Source of the DNA: Thalassotalea marina
GTDB lineage: Bacteria > Pseudomonadota > Gammaproteobacteria > Enterobacterales > Alteromonadaceae
Assembly: GCF_014656435.1 (NCBI RefSeq)
Contig: NZ_BNCK01000001.1
Span: forward strand, 558,001-622,000
Length of the DNA: 64,000 nt
Direction: 5' to 3'
Every line of letters starts with the position of its first letter. Position 1 is the first letter of the stretch. Below the pieces are notes generated by a model, which saw only the letters and a program-made list of their open reading frames with translations, was not told where the DNA came from and ran no database searches. Below, piece after piece: positions 36,796 through 45,282 of this stretch. Both the position numbers and the translations under genes were made by a program.

Positions 36796-37692
36796 GTGAT
36801 AGATTTTTTAAAAGATGTTGTACGTTTCAAGTGGTTGGTTATCACTATAACGGCTTTATTTACACTGGGAAGTGCAATCCTTGCGATTAATACTGCGGAA
36901 GAATATAAAGCCGAAGTCATGCTAATGCCTGTAAATGAAGAGCAAGCCAGTGGCTTAGGGGCAATGGCTGGGCAGTTAGGTGGTATTGCGTCGCTCGCTG
37001 GCTTAAATGTTGGCGGTGGTGCCAATGAAAAAGTGGCGCTTGCGCTTGCGCTAATTGACGACTGGTCTTTTGCTGACGAATTCATTCGTAAGCATAATTT
37101 GAAAGTCTATTTATATGCTGTGGTAGGTTGGAATAAAGCCAGTAATGAGCTTATTTACGACGATAGTGTTTTTGATAATCAAACCATGACGTGGAAAATG
37201 AACGATGGTGTGAGCGAAGAACCTAGTGATTGGTTAATCTTCAATGAACTTAAAGAGCGGGTTATTTTAAGACAACAAAAAAATAGTCCGATTATCACCG
37301 CAAGTCTTGACTATTACTCCCCTGAATTGGCTGCTAAATGGCTAGACGACTTACTAATGGCGATTAATAAGAAAATTCAAGCAAATGATATGCAGGACTC
37401 GAAAAACAATATTGATTATTTGAGTGAAAAAGTTGATAGCACTAATATCAGTGAAATGAGAACCGTATTTTATCAATTGCTTCAAGAGCAAATGAAAAAG
37501 CTCATGCTAGCAGAAGTAAGAGAAGAATACATTTTAAAGAAAGTGGGGCTAGTAAAAACTCCTGAATCCAAGTTTAAACCGAGACGGGCTCTTATCGTAG
37601 TAATGGGTTTTTTCTGTGGTTTTATGTTGTCATTGGTATTACTTAGTTTTCGCCCTATATTTTTTGCATTGAAAGAACATCGTGTAATATGA
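36796..37692 (+). CDS. wzz: Wzz-type O-antigen chain-length regulator
   Basis: 298 residues, GTG start. Two membrane segments (about 13-33 and 264-288) flank a periplasmic helical domain, the polysaccharide co-polymerase layout. There is no cytoplasmic kinase domain, so it is a PCP-1-type regulator and not a Wzc. A Gly/Ala-rich stretch at about 51-78 follows the first segment. It sits after the putative wzy, as expected for a Wzx/Wzy pathway. Confidence 0.87.
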   Translation: MIDFLKDVVRFKWLVITITALFTLGSAILAINTAEEYKAEVMLMPVNEEQASGLGAMAGQLGGIASLAGLNVGGGANEKVALALALIDDWSFADEFIRKHNLKVYLYAVVGWNKASNELIYDDSVFDNQTMTWKMNDGVSEEPSDWLIFNELKERVILRQQKNSPIITASLDYYSPELAAKWLDDLLMAINKKIQANDMQDSKNNIDYLSEKVDSTNISEMRTVFYQLLQEQMKKLMLAEVREEYILKKVGLVKTPESKFKPRRALIVVMGFFCGFMLSLVLLSFRPIFFALKEHRVI

Positions 37693-37841
37693 AGTGTTTG
37701 ACTAATTGAGTACTGTTTTTTGTTCCTGGCTGTGAATATAAAAGTATGTTTTCAGCCATTATGATATATGAGAAATAACGCAGTGACGAAGTATATAATT
37801 TAAATATACTCAATCTCCTTTGTAATAAGATACATTCAACA

Positions 37842-39242
37842 GTGAAAAATATAAAAAAGATTTCTTGGAGTGCTTTTGCATCCATTGGTGGAGCAGCAAT
37901 TGACGTTATAAAGCTAAGTTATCTCGCCCATTACCTCAATGCTAATGAGTTTGGTATTTTTGCTATTGCGGTTGTTGTGCTTGGTTTTTGTCAACTCTTT
38001 TCTGAATCTGGCTTGGGGAATGCACTGATAAGCCATGACAATTTGAACAAAAAGCTTGCTGGTCAAACTTTGTATTTAGGGCTGTTTCTTGCACTATTTA
38101 TTTACATGCTGGCCTGGTTTTTTAGTCCTGTCATCTCAGCATATTACAAAATTCCTGAGCTTACTTATTTGATTCCTTTACTTTTACTTGCTCTGCCATT
38201 TGTCACCATGTCTACGATTTTCCAAGCGTTGTTACAAAAGCAAATGCGAATAGAACTAATAAGTAAATGCCTCATTACCTCAAAAGTAATATCGCTAATA
38301 ACGGTGATTTTACTTATCGAAAAATTAGACGGAATTACCGTACTAGCCAGTTCAAATCTAAGTTCTGCGATATCTTACTTTATTCTTTTACTTCCATTCT
38401 CTTTCAAATTAATAAAGTTAAACACAGTTCCGAAACTTGAAGTGATAAAACCTATATTAAACTTCTCAAAATTTCAATTGGGAGAATTTAGTCTTAGTTT
38501 TTTGTGTAGAAACTTAGACATACTTTTGATAACAAAACTTTTAGGTTCTGAACAGGGGGGAATATATTCAGTTATTAAAAATATGTTCATTAAAGTTGGT
38601 GAAATAATGTTTCAAACATTTCATCGCTTTTTCTATCCTCTTTTAGTCGAAAAAAGACGATTAGGTGAACAGATAACTATATCTTTCCTGAATTATTTCA
38701 TCTTAAATCTGATACTTACTTTTTTTGCCTATGCATTCATATCTGTCAATATTGAATTTGCCGTTGCTTTGCTTCTTGGTGATAACTTCACAAACTACTT
38801 AGATTTAGCGTTGTTGATTTGCGCTTGGTTTATCATTCGATTTGCTACCGCGCCAATATCAACACTCTGGCTAGCATGTAATCGACCAGAGGTTGGTTTA
38901 TATTGGAACTTATTAGGCACGCTTTTAATTCCTTTAGCATTACTGTCAACTTATCAATTAGGGATTAACAGTATCATTTACGCAATGACTTTAATTCAGT
39001 TGATTATGCTGATATTAATTATTCCATTATCTTCCTTTTTAATAAGCTGTCGAACCTTCAAAACGAAGAAAATGCTTTATTATGTCTGTTTGCTCTGCGT
39101 TACTGTAGTTTTGACATATAGCCCTTTATTGTTGATTCCCAATAGCGTTAATCAAAGTCTTTTCGGTTCTTTTATTTTAATCGTTTCATTCATATTACTT
39201 GCTTACAAACAACGAGAGAGCATTAAGGTTATATTTAAATGA
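37842..39242 (+). CDS. Wzx-like lipid-linked oligosaccharide flippase
   Basis: 466 residues, GTG start, with 12-14 hydrophobic segments. N-terminal MKNIKKISWSAFASIGGAAIDVIKLSYLAHYL and LNANEFGIFAIAVVVLGFCQLFSESGLG are typical of MOP-superfamily polysaccharide transporters. It flips undecaprenyl-linked O-units to the periplasm. A 149-base gap precedes it, with a TATAAT at 37794-37799 but no convincing -35, so it may have its own promoter. Confidence 0.87.
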   Translation: MKNIKKISWSAFASIGGAAIDVIKLSYLAHYLNANEFGIFAIAVVVLGFCQLFSESGLGNALISHDNLNKKLAGQTLYLGLFLALFIYMLAWFFSPVISAYYKIPELTYLIPLLLLALPFVTMSTIFQALLQKQMRIELISKCLITSKVISLITVILLIEKLDGITVLASSNLSSAISYFILLLPFSFKLIKLNTVPKLEVIKPILNFSKFQLGEFSLSFLCRNLDILLITKLLGSEQGGIYSVIKNMFIKVGEIMFQTFHRFFYPLLVEKRRLGEQITISFLNYFILNLILTFFAYAFISVNIEFAVALLLGDNFTNYLDLALLICAWFIIRFATAPISTLWLACNRPEVGLYWNLLGTLLIPLALLSTYQLGINSIIYAMTLIQLIMLILIIPLSSFLISCRTFKTKKMLYYVCLLCVTVVLTYSPLLLIPNSVNQSLFGSFILIVSFILLAYKQRESIKVIFK

Positions 39243-40555
39243 AAGTTACTATTCTCGGCAGTTGCACCGTTGTTGATTTAGAAAAAAATTTAGACGCGTT
39301 TTTCGACAATGAAAGGCTTATAGATAACAGAAATGGTAGTAGAATGGAAATGGACTCTCTACCGCTTTTTAATATAGCTTTTAATAATAAAGACCTTGAA
39401 CTTGGTCAAAAAATAATAAATGGCCTGAATTTTAATTGGTCAGATAGTGGAAATTCTTTGTGGATATGTGGGTGTTGGGGGCACAATGAGATTCACTTAA
39501 GATTCACATCCACAGCTCTTAGAACACTTTTATTAGCCTGTAATTACACTCCAAATCTCAAAAGTGATGTTTGCATTAAAGAAGCGCTGGAACAGCATAT
39601 TAGTTACAAAGAAGAGAATGAAAACTATGTTTGGTTTTTACATGACTCACTTGAATCTGATCAGTTTTCATTTTACCCCCACTGGCATGGAGAAGACTTT
39701 CTAGGATTTGCAAAACATAATAGACTTATTTTGAATACCCATATCGATACCTTGATTACTTTACTTATGTTTAGGCATTATGGTGAACTTTGTGACAGCC
39801 AACATATGTTAGTTGATAAGGCCTTGAAAACTCTTGGAGAGTTTATTAATGAAACTAATCGAATAACTGGTTTTTTATCAAAAGTAGACCGAATTTTTAG
39901 GGGACTTTTATCTAGGTTGAGCGGTAGAAAAGCTCTGTTAGCAAGAGTAGCATCAGCATTAATCGAACGTATTTATTATCAAAGAGTTCGTTATCATTTT
40001 AAGAAAAAACATCACGCTTTGATATTTGATGATGGATATATTGAAAGAGATTTACGGTTATCAGGCCAATCTATTGAATATCATATTGTTAATATATGGG
40101 ATATTTCTCGCTTATTGCTCTGGCTGAATATAGAGCAAAAAGGAACTAATCAATTAACATCTTCTCTCACTTCAATTGCAAAACGAGGGTTGAAGTACTG
40201 TTTAAAATCTCGCTCTTACACCAACTTTATACAAAGAAAAAGCTCAGGCACAGGGGTAGCTAACGAAATATTAGAATCAATAGTTATACTTTTTTGTTTA
40301 GGTGAAAGTGAAGACTGGATGAGAGAGTTATATATGCAATACCGTCAATATGCACCTGCGTCTTCAGCAATATTAGGGATAGATCTGAGTCTTTGTATTC
40401 CAACTGAGAAGTCAATTAATATTCCTGACGTTGATTTTATTACGTTGAGGAATGGTAAAACCTTTATTGCAAACTACAGTAAAGAAACAAAATCTATTGC
40501 TATTCATCATAACAATGAAGTCATTATTAAAAGCCAATGTATAGTGGTCGTTTGA
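39239..40555 (+). CDS. Unrecognised 438-residue protein in the O-antigen cluster
   Basis: Starts inside the end of the flippase gene (ATGA overlap), so it is cotranslated with it. No signal peptide or membrane segment. The sequence is largely helical with conserved-looking aromatic and charged clusters (WICGCWGHNEIHLRF; FYPHWHGEDFLGF; ALIFDDGYIERDLRLSGQ; YHIVNIWDISRLLLWL), and a short beta-rich end. This could be an alpha/alpha-toroid carbohydrate enzyme, but no family is recognised. Position points to a role in making or modifying the polysaccharide. Confidence 0.75.
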   Translation: MKVTILGSCTVVDLEKNLDAFFDNERLIDNRNGSRMEMDSLPLFNIAFNNKDLELGQKIINGLNFNWSDSGNSLWICGCWGHNEIHLRFTSTALRTLLLACNYTPNLKSDVCIKEALEQHISYKEENENYVWFLHDSLESDQFSFYPHWHGEDFLGFAKHNRLILNTHIDTLITLLMFRHYGELCDSQHMLVDKALKTLGEFINETNRITGFLSKVDRIFRGLLSRLSGRKALLARVASALIERIYYQRVRYHFKKKHHALIFDDGYIERDLRLSGQSIEYHIVNIWDISRLLLWLNIEQKGTNQLTSSLTSIAKRGLKYCLKSRSYTNFIQRKSSGTGVANEILESIVILFCLGESEDWMRELYMQYRQYAPASSAILGIDLSLCIPTEKSINIPDVDFITLRNGKTFIANYSKETKSIAIHHNNEVIIKSQCIVVV

Positions 40556-40884
40556 GTGATTGGAGGAGCTACAGTGGACTTCTTTGTTCGTTTCATTACC
40601 AAAAATTATTGACATTTCGTAAGGTCAGAATTCATGTTGAGAGGCATAACGGTTTTTCACGGTCTTTACTTCTCTAAACATGAGGCAAATATAATTGCAG
40701 TTTTCTGGAATTTTGAATTCGGTAACGTTAAAAAAGTCATGATTTACAAAAACGCGTATTATTGCTGTACTCAAAGGTAATGACGATAGTTACAAACTTG
40801 AACAAGTGGTTTTGTAAAAAATATGTAGAAACGATTTACTATTTAAGTTTAGTTTGCCCCCCGTTACTGATTAATTTAGGTTTG
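40556..40884. other. Gene-free stretch between the O-antigen cluster and a small membrane protein
   Basis: 329 AT-rich bases. One 48-codon frame (40634-40780, +) has no supporting features and no Shine-Dalgarno. No terminator-type hairpin was found after the 438-residue gene. It may hold decayed sequence beside the insertion-sequence remnant. Confidence 0.5.
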
Positions 40885-41175
40885 TTATTTGCGTCCTTGC
40901 TTTTGTAAATATCGGTCAATAAAAAATAGTTTAATTGGGTTTAAAATGACAATATAAGCTGCTACCGATAACACACTACTTAGAATAAATACCCCCCAGT
41001 CCTGTCGCGCAAGGAAAATAAACGGTGGGATGAGCAGCACTAACTTAAATAGGTTTAATATTAGCCTTTCAGGTGCAGTAAATAGTTGTTGCGTTGCAAC
41101 AATGCGCTCAAACCTTTCTTTAGTCGATAAATCGGATAATGCCGGCACTTGCTGAGATGATATAAAGTATTTCAT
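40885..41175 (-). CDS. Small two-membrane-segment protein, unknown function
   Basis: 96 residues from ATG 41175 (a TTG at 41205 overlaps the transposase remnant and is less likely). A soluble N-terminus (MKYFISSQQVPALSDLSTKERFERIV) is followed by two membrane segments (LNLFKLVLLIPPFIFLA and GVFILSSVLSVAAYIVIL) and a basic end. It looks like the small conserved membrane proteins found in Alteromonadales, possibly DUF6170; this cannot be confirmed by eye. Confidence 0.6.
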   Translation of the reverse strand: MKYFISSQQVPALSDLSTKERFERIVATQQLFTAPERLILNLFKLVLLIPPFIFLARQDWGVFILSSVLSVAAYIVILNPIKLFFIDRYLQKQGRK

Positions 41176-41188
41176 TGAGAAATTAGGC

Positions 41189-42106
41189 CTAGTGTTCTTG
41201 TTCAAATTTTGATAAAGGCGAAAATTCTAACATAAATCTATTCAATTTTAAAAAATTCAAAGCTGTTATACCATTTAGTAAATCAGTCAGTTTTATCCAA
41301 TCTCTAGAGCGCAAAGATTTTACTGTATTTATGTCAGCTCGAAATGAGTTCCACGTATCAGAGCAAACCTCAACAATGTCGTCATATCCTTTGAATACTT
41401 TATTTGATAAATATCGCTGACGTAGCCACTGCCAAACCTGTTCAATTGGGTTTAACTTTGGGGAGTACGTGGCAATTTGATGAGTGTGACGTTATCAAAT
41501 GGCTTTGCTATATCAAAAGTATGGCAGCCTGCACCATCCATCATGACTACCGCATGGCGGCCATAGTCTGTTGCTTGTGATATTTGTTTCATATGCTGTG
41601 TCATCGCTTCTTTATTCGCCAAAGGGCTTATCAGCGCCTATGTCTTCCCTGTACTAGGGCATTCAGCACCGAATAGATAAACATACTCAAATTGTTGTCG
41701 AATAGCTCTTGGTCGTGAGCCTTTAGGCGCCCATAACCTTGTCGTGTTATTTTGTTGACCGAATCGACCTTCGTCTTGAAACCAAACGTCAACATCTTCT
41801 GCCTTTACATGAAATGGTGTGTACATGATCGTTGACAACCTAAACTTTTTCAAAAGCTTCTTGAACAGCTTGAGGTTGTCTAGGGTGCCTAGAGCGAGTG
41901 GTTATCCATGAAAAACCTAAACGCTTAATCACTTTATAAACGTGACCAGAGTTAAAACGAACATTAAAGTGCTGATGGATATAGTCGCCGATATCAGCTC
42001 CAGTTAATCTCCCGCCTTGTTTTACATAAGTACTAGTCAGTATGTATTGATTCAATTGCGCTAGTTGTTGTTGTGTTAGCAAGCTAGGACGGCCAGAACT
42101 AATTTA
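41189..42106 (-). pseudogene. Decayed IS630-family transposase
   Basis: Read on the minus strand, pieces in different frames rebuild one IS630/Tc1-type DDE transposase. The order is LLTQQQLAQLNQYI (near 42080), VWFQDEGRFG with the first Asp (about 41785), VVMMDGAGCHT with the second Asp, and KLNPIEQVWQWLRQRY with the catalytic Glu (near 41440). Lesions: loss of the N-terminal helix-turn-helix region (stop at 42104-42106), a frame change near 41815-41850, an in-frame TAG at 41638-41640 where Glu is usual, and a one-base deletion near 41466-41472. The frame then runs on to a stop at 41189. No clear terminal repeats were found. It is non-functional. Confidence 0.87.
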
Positions 42107-42804
42107 GTTCTCTAATCCAGTGAGTAGTTCATTTAAGAATTTATCAAAGTTACAATAAATAGAAAAATTGAAATAGAAATGTTTTTGGTTTTCCGAGAAA
42201 AGCTTAAAAAAATTACCATTTTTTAAATTTAATCGCACGACCATCAACTGCATATCTATCGAGTCAGGGGGAAGGTTTGGTTAGACGAAAAAAAGTTCAA
42301 TAAATTTTTGATAATAGATTAAAAAAGCAAAGACCAATAAGCAAAAGGTTAATTTATTGAATTTTTGATACTGAGTTGATATTTCCACGGACAAACACAT
42401 TAGTTCTTCATTGAATCTATCAAAATTTTCAACATGAAGAGGGAATTATCAATGCCAAATTATTTGCATGTTGTGTTATTTATAAAATTAATGGCTACAA
42501 TAAAGAAATATAAGACTAGTAACGTGCGTGCTTGCTTCTCAAAACTAAAAGTAGACATAGAGTTTTTGAAAATAGCTACCTTTCTACATTGCAGAGTTTT
42601 ATTGTTAAGTCATAACCTTAAATTTTAACGTACTGGGAAAATGGGCACAAATTGTAGCAGGAACCAGTTGTAGAGTTTTGTTTATAACGATAAAGCTATA
42701 ATCAGTTTTTAAGTTATTAGTTTAAGTTAATAATAAATATATACCCTTATATTCTGGATTTTGTTAAACTCGCGACAATTTTTTCATCAGTGGGTGATTT
42801 TTCC
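42107..42804. other. AT-rich gene-poor stretch upstream of ribH
   Basis: About 700 bases. Short frames on both strands (42434-42628 +, 42104-42253 -) are Phe/Lys/Asn-rich and look like chance. A small palindrome AGAACTAATTTAGTTCT is at 42095-42111, at the edge of the transposase remnant. No FMN riboswitch or tRNA was seen. The last 60 bases probably hold the ribH promoter. Confidence 0.5.
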
Positions 42805-43269
42805 ATGAACGTTATTGAAGGTGGCTTTGTTGCTACAGGTAAAAAATTTGCAATTGTAGTGTCTCGTTTTAACCATTTTATCGTTGATAGCTTACTTGAA
42901 GGTGCTATCGATACGTTAAAGCGTCATGGCAATGTCGCTGAACAAGATATTACAGTAATCAAAGTACCTGGTGCTTATGAGTTACCATTGGTGGCAAAAA
43001 AAGCCGCGGCAAAGGGGGAATTTGACGCTATTATTGCTATAGGTGCAGTAATTCGTGGCGGTACTCCGCACTTTGACTTTGTTGCTGGTGAATGTAACAA
43101 AGGTTTAGCACAAGTTGCGCTAGAAGCTGAAGTACCAGTTTCATTTGGTGTAATAACAACTGACTCAATTGAACAAGCAATTGAACGTGCTGGAACAAAA
43201 GCAGGTAATAAAGGTGGTGAAGCTGCCTTGGGCGCGTTAGAAATGGTTAACGTGCTATCACAAATTTAA
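42805..43269 (+). CDS. ribH: 6,7-dimethyl-8-ribityllumazine synthase RibH
   Basis: 154 residues from ATG 42805; GGGTGA lies 7 bases upstream. A GTG at 42790 would add five residues not seen in the family. Penultimate step of riboflavin synthesis. [54 protein letters not shown] and [17 protein letters not shown] are family blocks. Heads the ribH-nusB-thiL-pgpA group. Confidence 0.96.
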   Translation: MNVIEGGFVATGKKFAIVVSRFNHFIVDSLLEGAIDTLKRHGNVAEQDITVIKVPGAYELPLVAKKAAAKGEFDAIIAIGAVIRGGTPHFDFVAGECNKGLAQVALEAEVPVSFGVITTDSIEQAIERAGTKAGNKGGEAALGALEMVNVLSQI

Positions 43270-43283
43270 GGTTGAGGTAAAAG

Positions 43284-43700
43284 GTGAAACCATCTCCTAG
43301 ACGTAAAGCGAGAGAGCTTGCCGTTCAAGCGGTTTACTCTTGGCAAATGAGTGAAAACTCAGTTGCTGATGTAGAAGCACATTTTTTAACAGAAAACGCC
43401 AAGAGACGTTTTGAAATTGATTTTTTTCAAAAACTTTTCAGAGGTGTTACTAATCAAGCGAGTTCTTTAGACGAAGCGTTGGCGCCGCACCTAGATAGAA
43501 ATGTTGACGAAGTTGATCACATTGAAAAAGCTATTTTACGTGTTGCTGTGTATGAGTTGAAAGACTGCTTAGATGTTCCATATCGAGTGGTAATTAACGA
43601 AGCTATCGAGTTAGCGAAACTTTTTGCTGCTGACGATAGTCATAAGTTTGTTAATGGCGTATTAGATAAAGCTGTTAAGTTAATTCGCCCCACTGAATAA
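43284..43700 (+). CDS. nusB: Transcription antitermination factor NusB
   Basis: 138 residues, GTG start with TTGAGG upstream. NusB binds boxA with NusE (S10) in rRNA antitermination. [18 protein letters not shown] at the start, [16 protein letters not shown] and the [13 protein letters not shown], then [11 protein letters not shown], are diagnostic. 14 bases after ribH. Confidence 0.96.
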   Translation: MKPSPRRKARELAVQAVYSWQMSENSVADVEAHFLTENAKRRFEIDFFQKLFRGVTNQASSLDEALAPHLDRNVDEVDHIEKAILRVAVYELKDCLDVPYRVVINEAIELAKLFAADDSHKFVNGVLDKAVKLIRPTE

Positions 43701-43730
43701 ACCACTTATCGTTTTTTTATAGCATTCAAT

Positions 43731-43758
43731 AAGGCGTTACTTTAAAAGTGCGCCTTTT
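43731..43758 (+). terminator. Hairpin between nusB and thiL, possible weak terminator
   Basis: AAGGCG (43731-43736) pairs with CGCCTT (43751-43756) and ACTTT (43739-43743) with AAAGT (43745-43749), with a small internal loop. Only a short T tract follows, so partial termination is more likely than full. Confidence 0.5.
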
Positions 43759-43791
43759 GTATATATGGAGCACTCTAGCAGGACATATGCG

Positions 43792-44760
43792 ATGAAAGAG
43801 TTTGATTTGATTAAAACTTATTTTAAAGAGCAGTCAGTCAGCCGAAAAGACGTTCTTATAGGCATTGGCGACGATTGTGCTCTAATTGCCCCTTCAGAAA
43901 AACAAAATATCGCTATCACGACTGATACCCTAGTTGCGGGTGTGCATTTCCCAGAAGACACACCACCAAGAGCGATTGGCCATAAAGCAATTGCGGTAAA
44001 TTTATCAGATTTAGCGGCCATGGGGGCAGATCCAAGCTGGGTGTCTGTTGCGATCACTTTACCTAATGTAGATGAAGAATGGGTTGGTGAGTTTTGCACA
44101 GGCATGTTCGAGCTTTGTGAATACTACAATGTTCAGCTAATTGGCGGAGATACTACTCAAGGGCCTCTTAGTATTACGGTTACAGCACAAGGTTTGGTGC
44201 CGCATAATCAACAGATCACTCGTTCAGGTGCTAAAGCTGGCGATTGGGTATATGTAACGGGTGAGATTGGGGGCGCTGCACTGGCACTGCAGCATTATTA
44301 TCAAAAGCTAACATTAGTGCCTGAAGTGTTGAGAGTGGTACAGGAAAGACTTGATTTACCTATGCCTAGGGTATTGGCAGGTCAAGCATTACGTCAGTAT
44401 GCATCATCTGCAATAGATTTGTCTGATGGACTTATTGCTGACCTAACACATATATGTGAGGCATCCTCTGTTGGAGCAAATATCATATTAGACAAGCTTC
44501 CGGTACCCGCAGAAGTTTTACAAGTATTAGGGACTGAACAAGCAATAGATCTTGCATTAACCGGTGGTGATGACTACGAGCTGTTGTTTACCGTAAATGA
44601 AGACAACAAAGTCGGTATGGAAACTGCGTTAACTGATATGGGTATTAAACTTAGTTGTATTGGTCAGTTAAATGGTAGTCAAAAAATTACTGCATTGTTA
44701 AATGAAAAACCTGTAGAAATAAAGGCAGAAGGTTATCAACATTTTGTTGATGGGGTGTAA
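43792..44760 (+). CDS. thiL: Thiamine-monophosphate kinase ThiL
   Basis: 322 residues from ATG 43792; an ATG at 43765 would add nine residues. Phosphorylates thiamine monophosphate to the diphosphate. GIGDDCALI, ITTDTLVAGVHFP, IAVNLSDLAAMGADP, GGDTTQG and SSAIDLSDGLIADL are the AIRS/ThiL nucleotide and metal sites. Last part TGGDDYELLF is conserved. Followed by pgpA after 9 bases. Confidence 0.96.
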   Translation: MKEFDLIKTYFKEQSVSRKDVLIGIGDDCALIAPSEKQNIAITTDTLVAGVHFPEDTPPRAIGHKAIAVNLSDLAAMGADPSWVSVAITLPNVDEEWVGEFCTGMFELCEYYNVQLIGGDTTQGPLSITVTAQGLVPHNQQITRSGAKAGDWVYVTGEIGGAALALQHYYQKLTLVPEVLRVVQERLDLPMPRVLAGQALRQYASSAIDLSDGLIADLTHICEASSVGANIILDKLPVPAEVLQVLGTEQAIDLALTGGDDYELLFTVNEDNKVGMETALTDMGIKLSCIGQLNGSQKITALLNEKPVEIKAEGYQHFVDGV

Positions 44761-44769
44761 TGTCAGTTT

Positions 44770-45228
44770 ATGTCTAAATCTTTTAAGCTATCTAACCCCA
44801 TTCAATTTTTGGCGTTGGGCTTTGGTAGTGGATTAGCGCCTAAGGCGCCTGGAACATTTGGTACGCTTGCTGCCATCCCTATATTTTTATTGATGTCTGT
44901 GCTTGCTGCTCCGATCTATGCGATTGTGGTGTTAGTGATGGCGACAGCCGGTATTTATATATGTGGTAAAGCTGCACAAGATGCTGGTGTGCATGATCAT
45001 CCTGCCATTGTTTGGGATGAAATTGTTGGTTTTGTCATCACGATGTTTTTAATACCCGTATCGTGGCATAGTGTGTTAGTAGGTTTTATTCTTTTTCGAA
45101 TATTCGATATTTTTAAGCCATGGCCGATTAGCTGGTTGGATAAAAATTGTCATGGTGGATTAGGGATAATGCTGGATGATATTGCCGCTGGTTTTGCTGC
45201 ATTGGCGGTAATGCACTTAATTTATTGA
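44770..45228 (+). CDS. pgpA: Phosphatidylglycerophosphatase A PgpA
   Basis: 152 residues with four hydrophobic segments. Dephosphorylates phosphatidylglycerophosphate. GFGSGLAPKAPGTFGTLAAIP and AIVWDEIVGF with RIFDIFKPWP and LDDIAAG are the family signature. End of the operon; shares a bidirectional terminator with serA. Confidence 0.95.
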   Translation: MSKSFKLSNPIQFLALGFGSGLAPKAPGTFGTLAAIPIFLLMSVLAAPIYAIVVLVMATAGIYICGKAAQDAGVHDHPAIVWDEIVGFVITMFLIPVSWHSVLVGFILFRIFDIFKPWPISWLDKNCHGGLGIMLDDIAAGFAALAVMHLIY

Positions 45229-45244
45229 TACTGCATTTTGTAAT

Positions 45245-45274
45245 AAAAAAGCCCTGAATTTTCAGGGCTTTTTT
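45245..45274. terminator. Bidirectional terminator between pgpA and serA
   Basis: AAAAAAGCCCTGAA and TTCAGGGCTTTTTT form a 14-bp inverted repeat around two central bases, with T-runs in both directions. It lies between two convergent genes. Confidence 0.93.
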
Positions 45275-45282
45275 CATGGTTT

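Noticed and set aside
40634-40780. 48-codon frame after the O-antigen cluster
   Set aside because: No ribosome binding site or recognisable domain; noted only as part of the gene-free stretch.
42095-42111. Palindrome as IS630 terminal inverted repeat
   Set aside because: It is self-complementary in one place, and no matching copy is seen at the other end near 41190-41230.
42104-42253. 49-residue frame on the minus strand upstream of the transposase remnant
   Set aside because: Phe/Asn/Lys-rich sequence typical of chance frames in AT-rich DNA; no motif.
42434-42628. 64-residue frame on the plus strand
   Set aside because: No Shine-Dalgarno, no family resemblance, and base composition like the surrounding AT-rich DNA.
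42700-42804. FMN riboswitch before ribH
   Set aside because: None of the conserved RFN-element blocks are seen.
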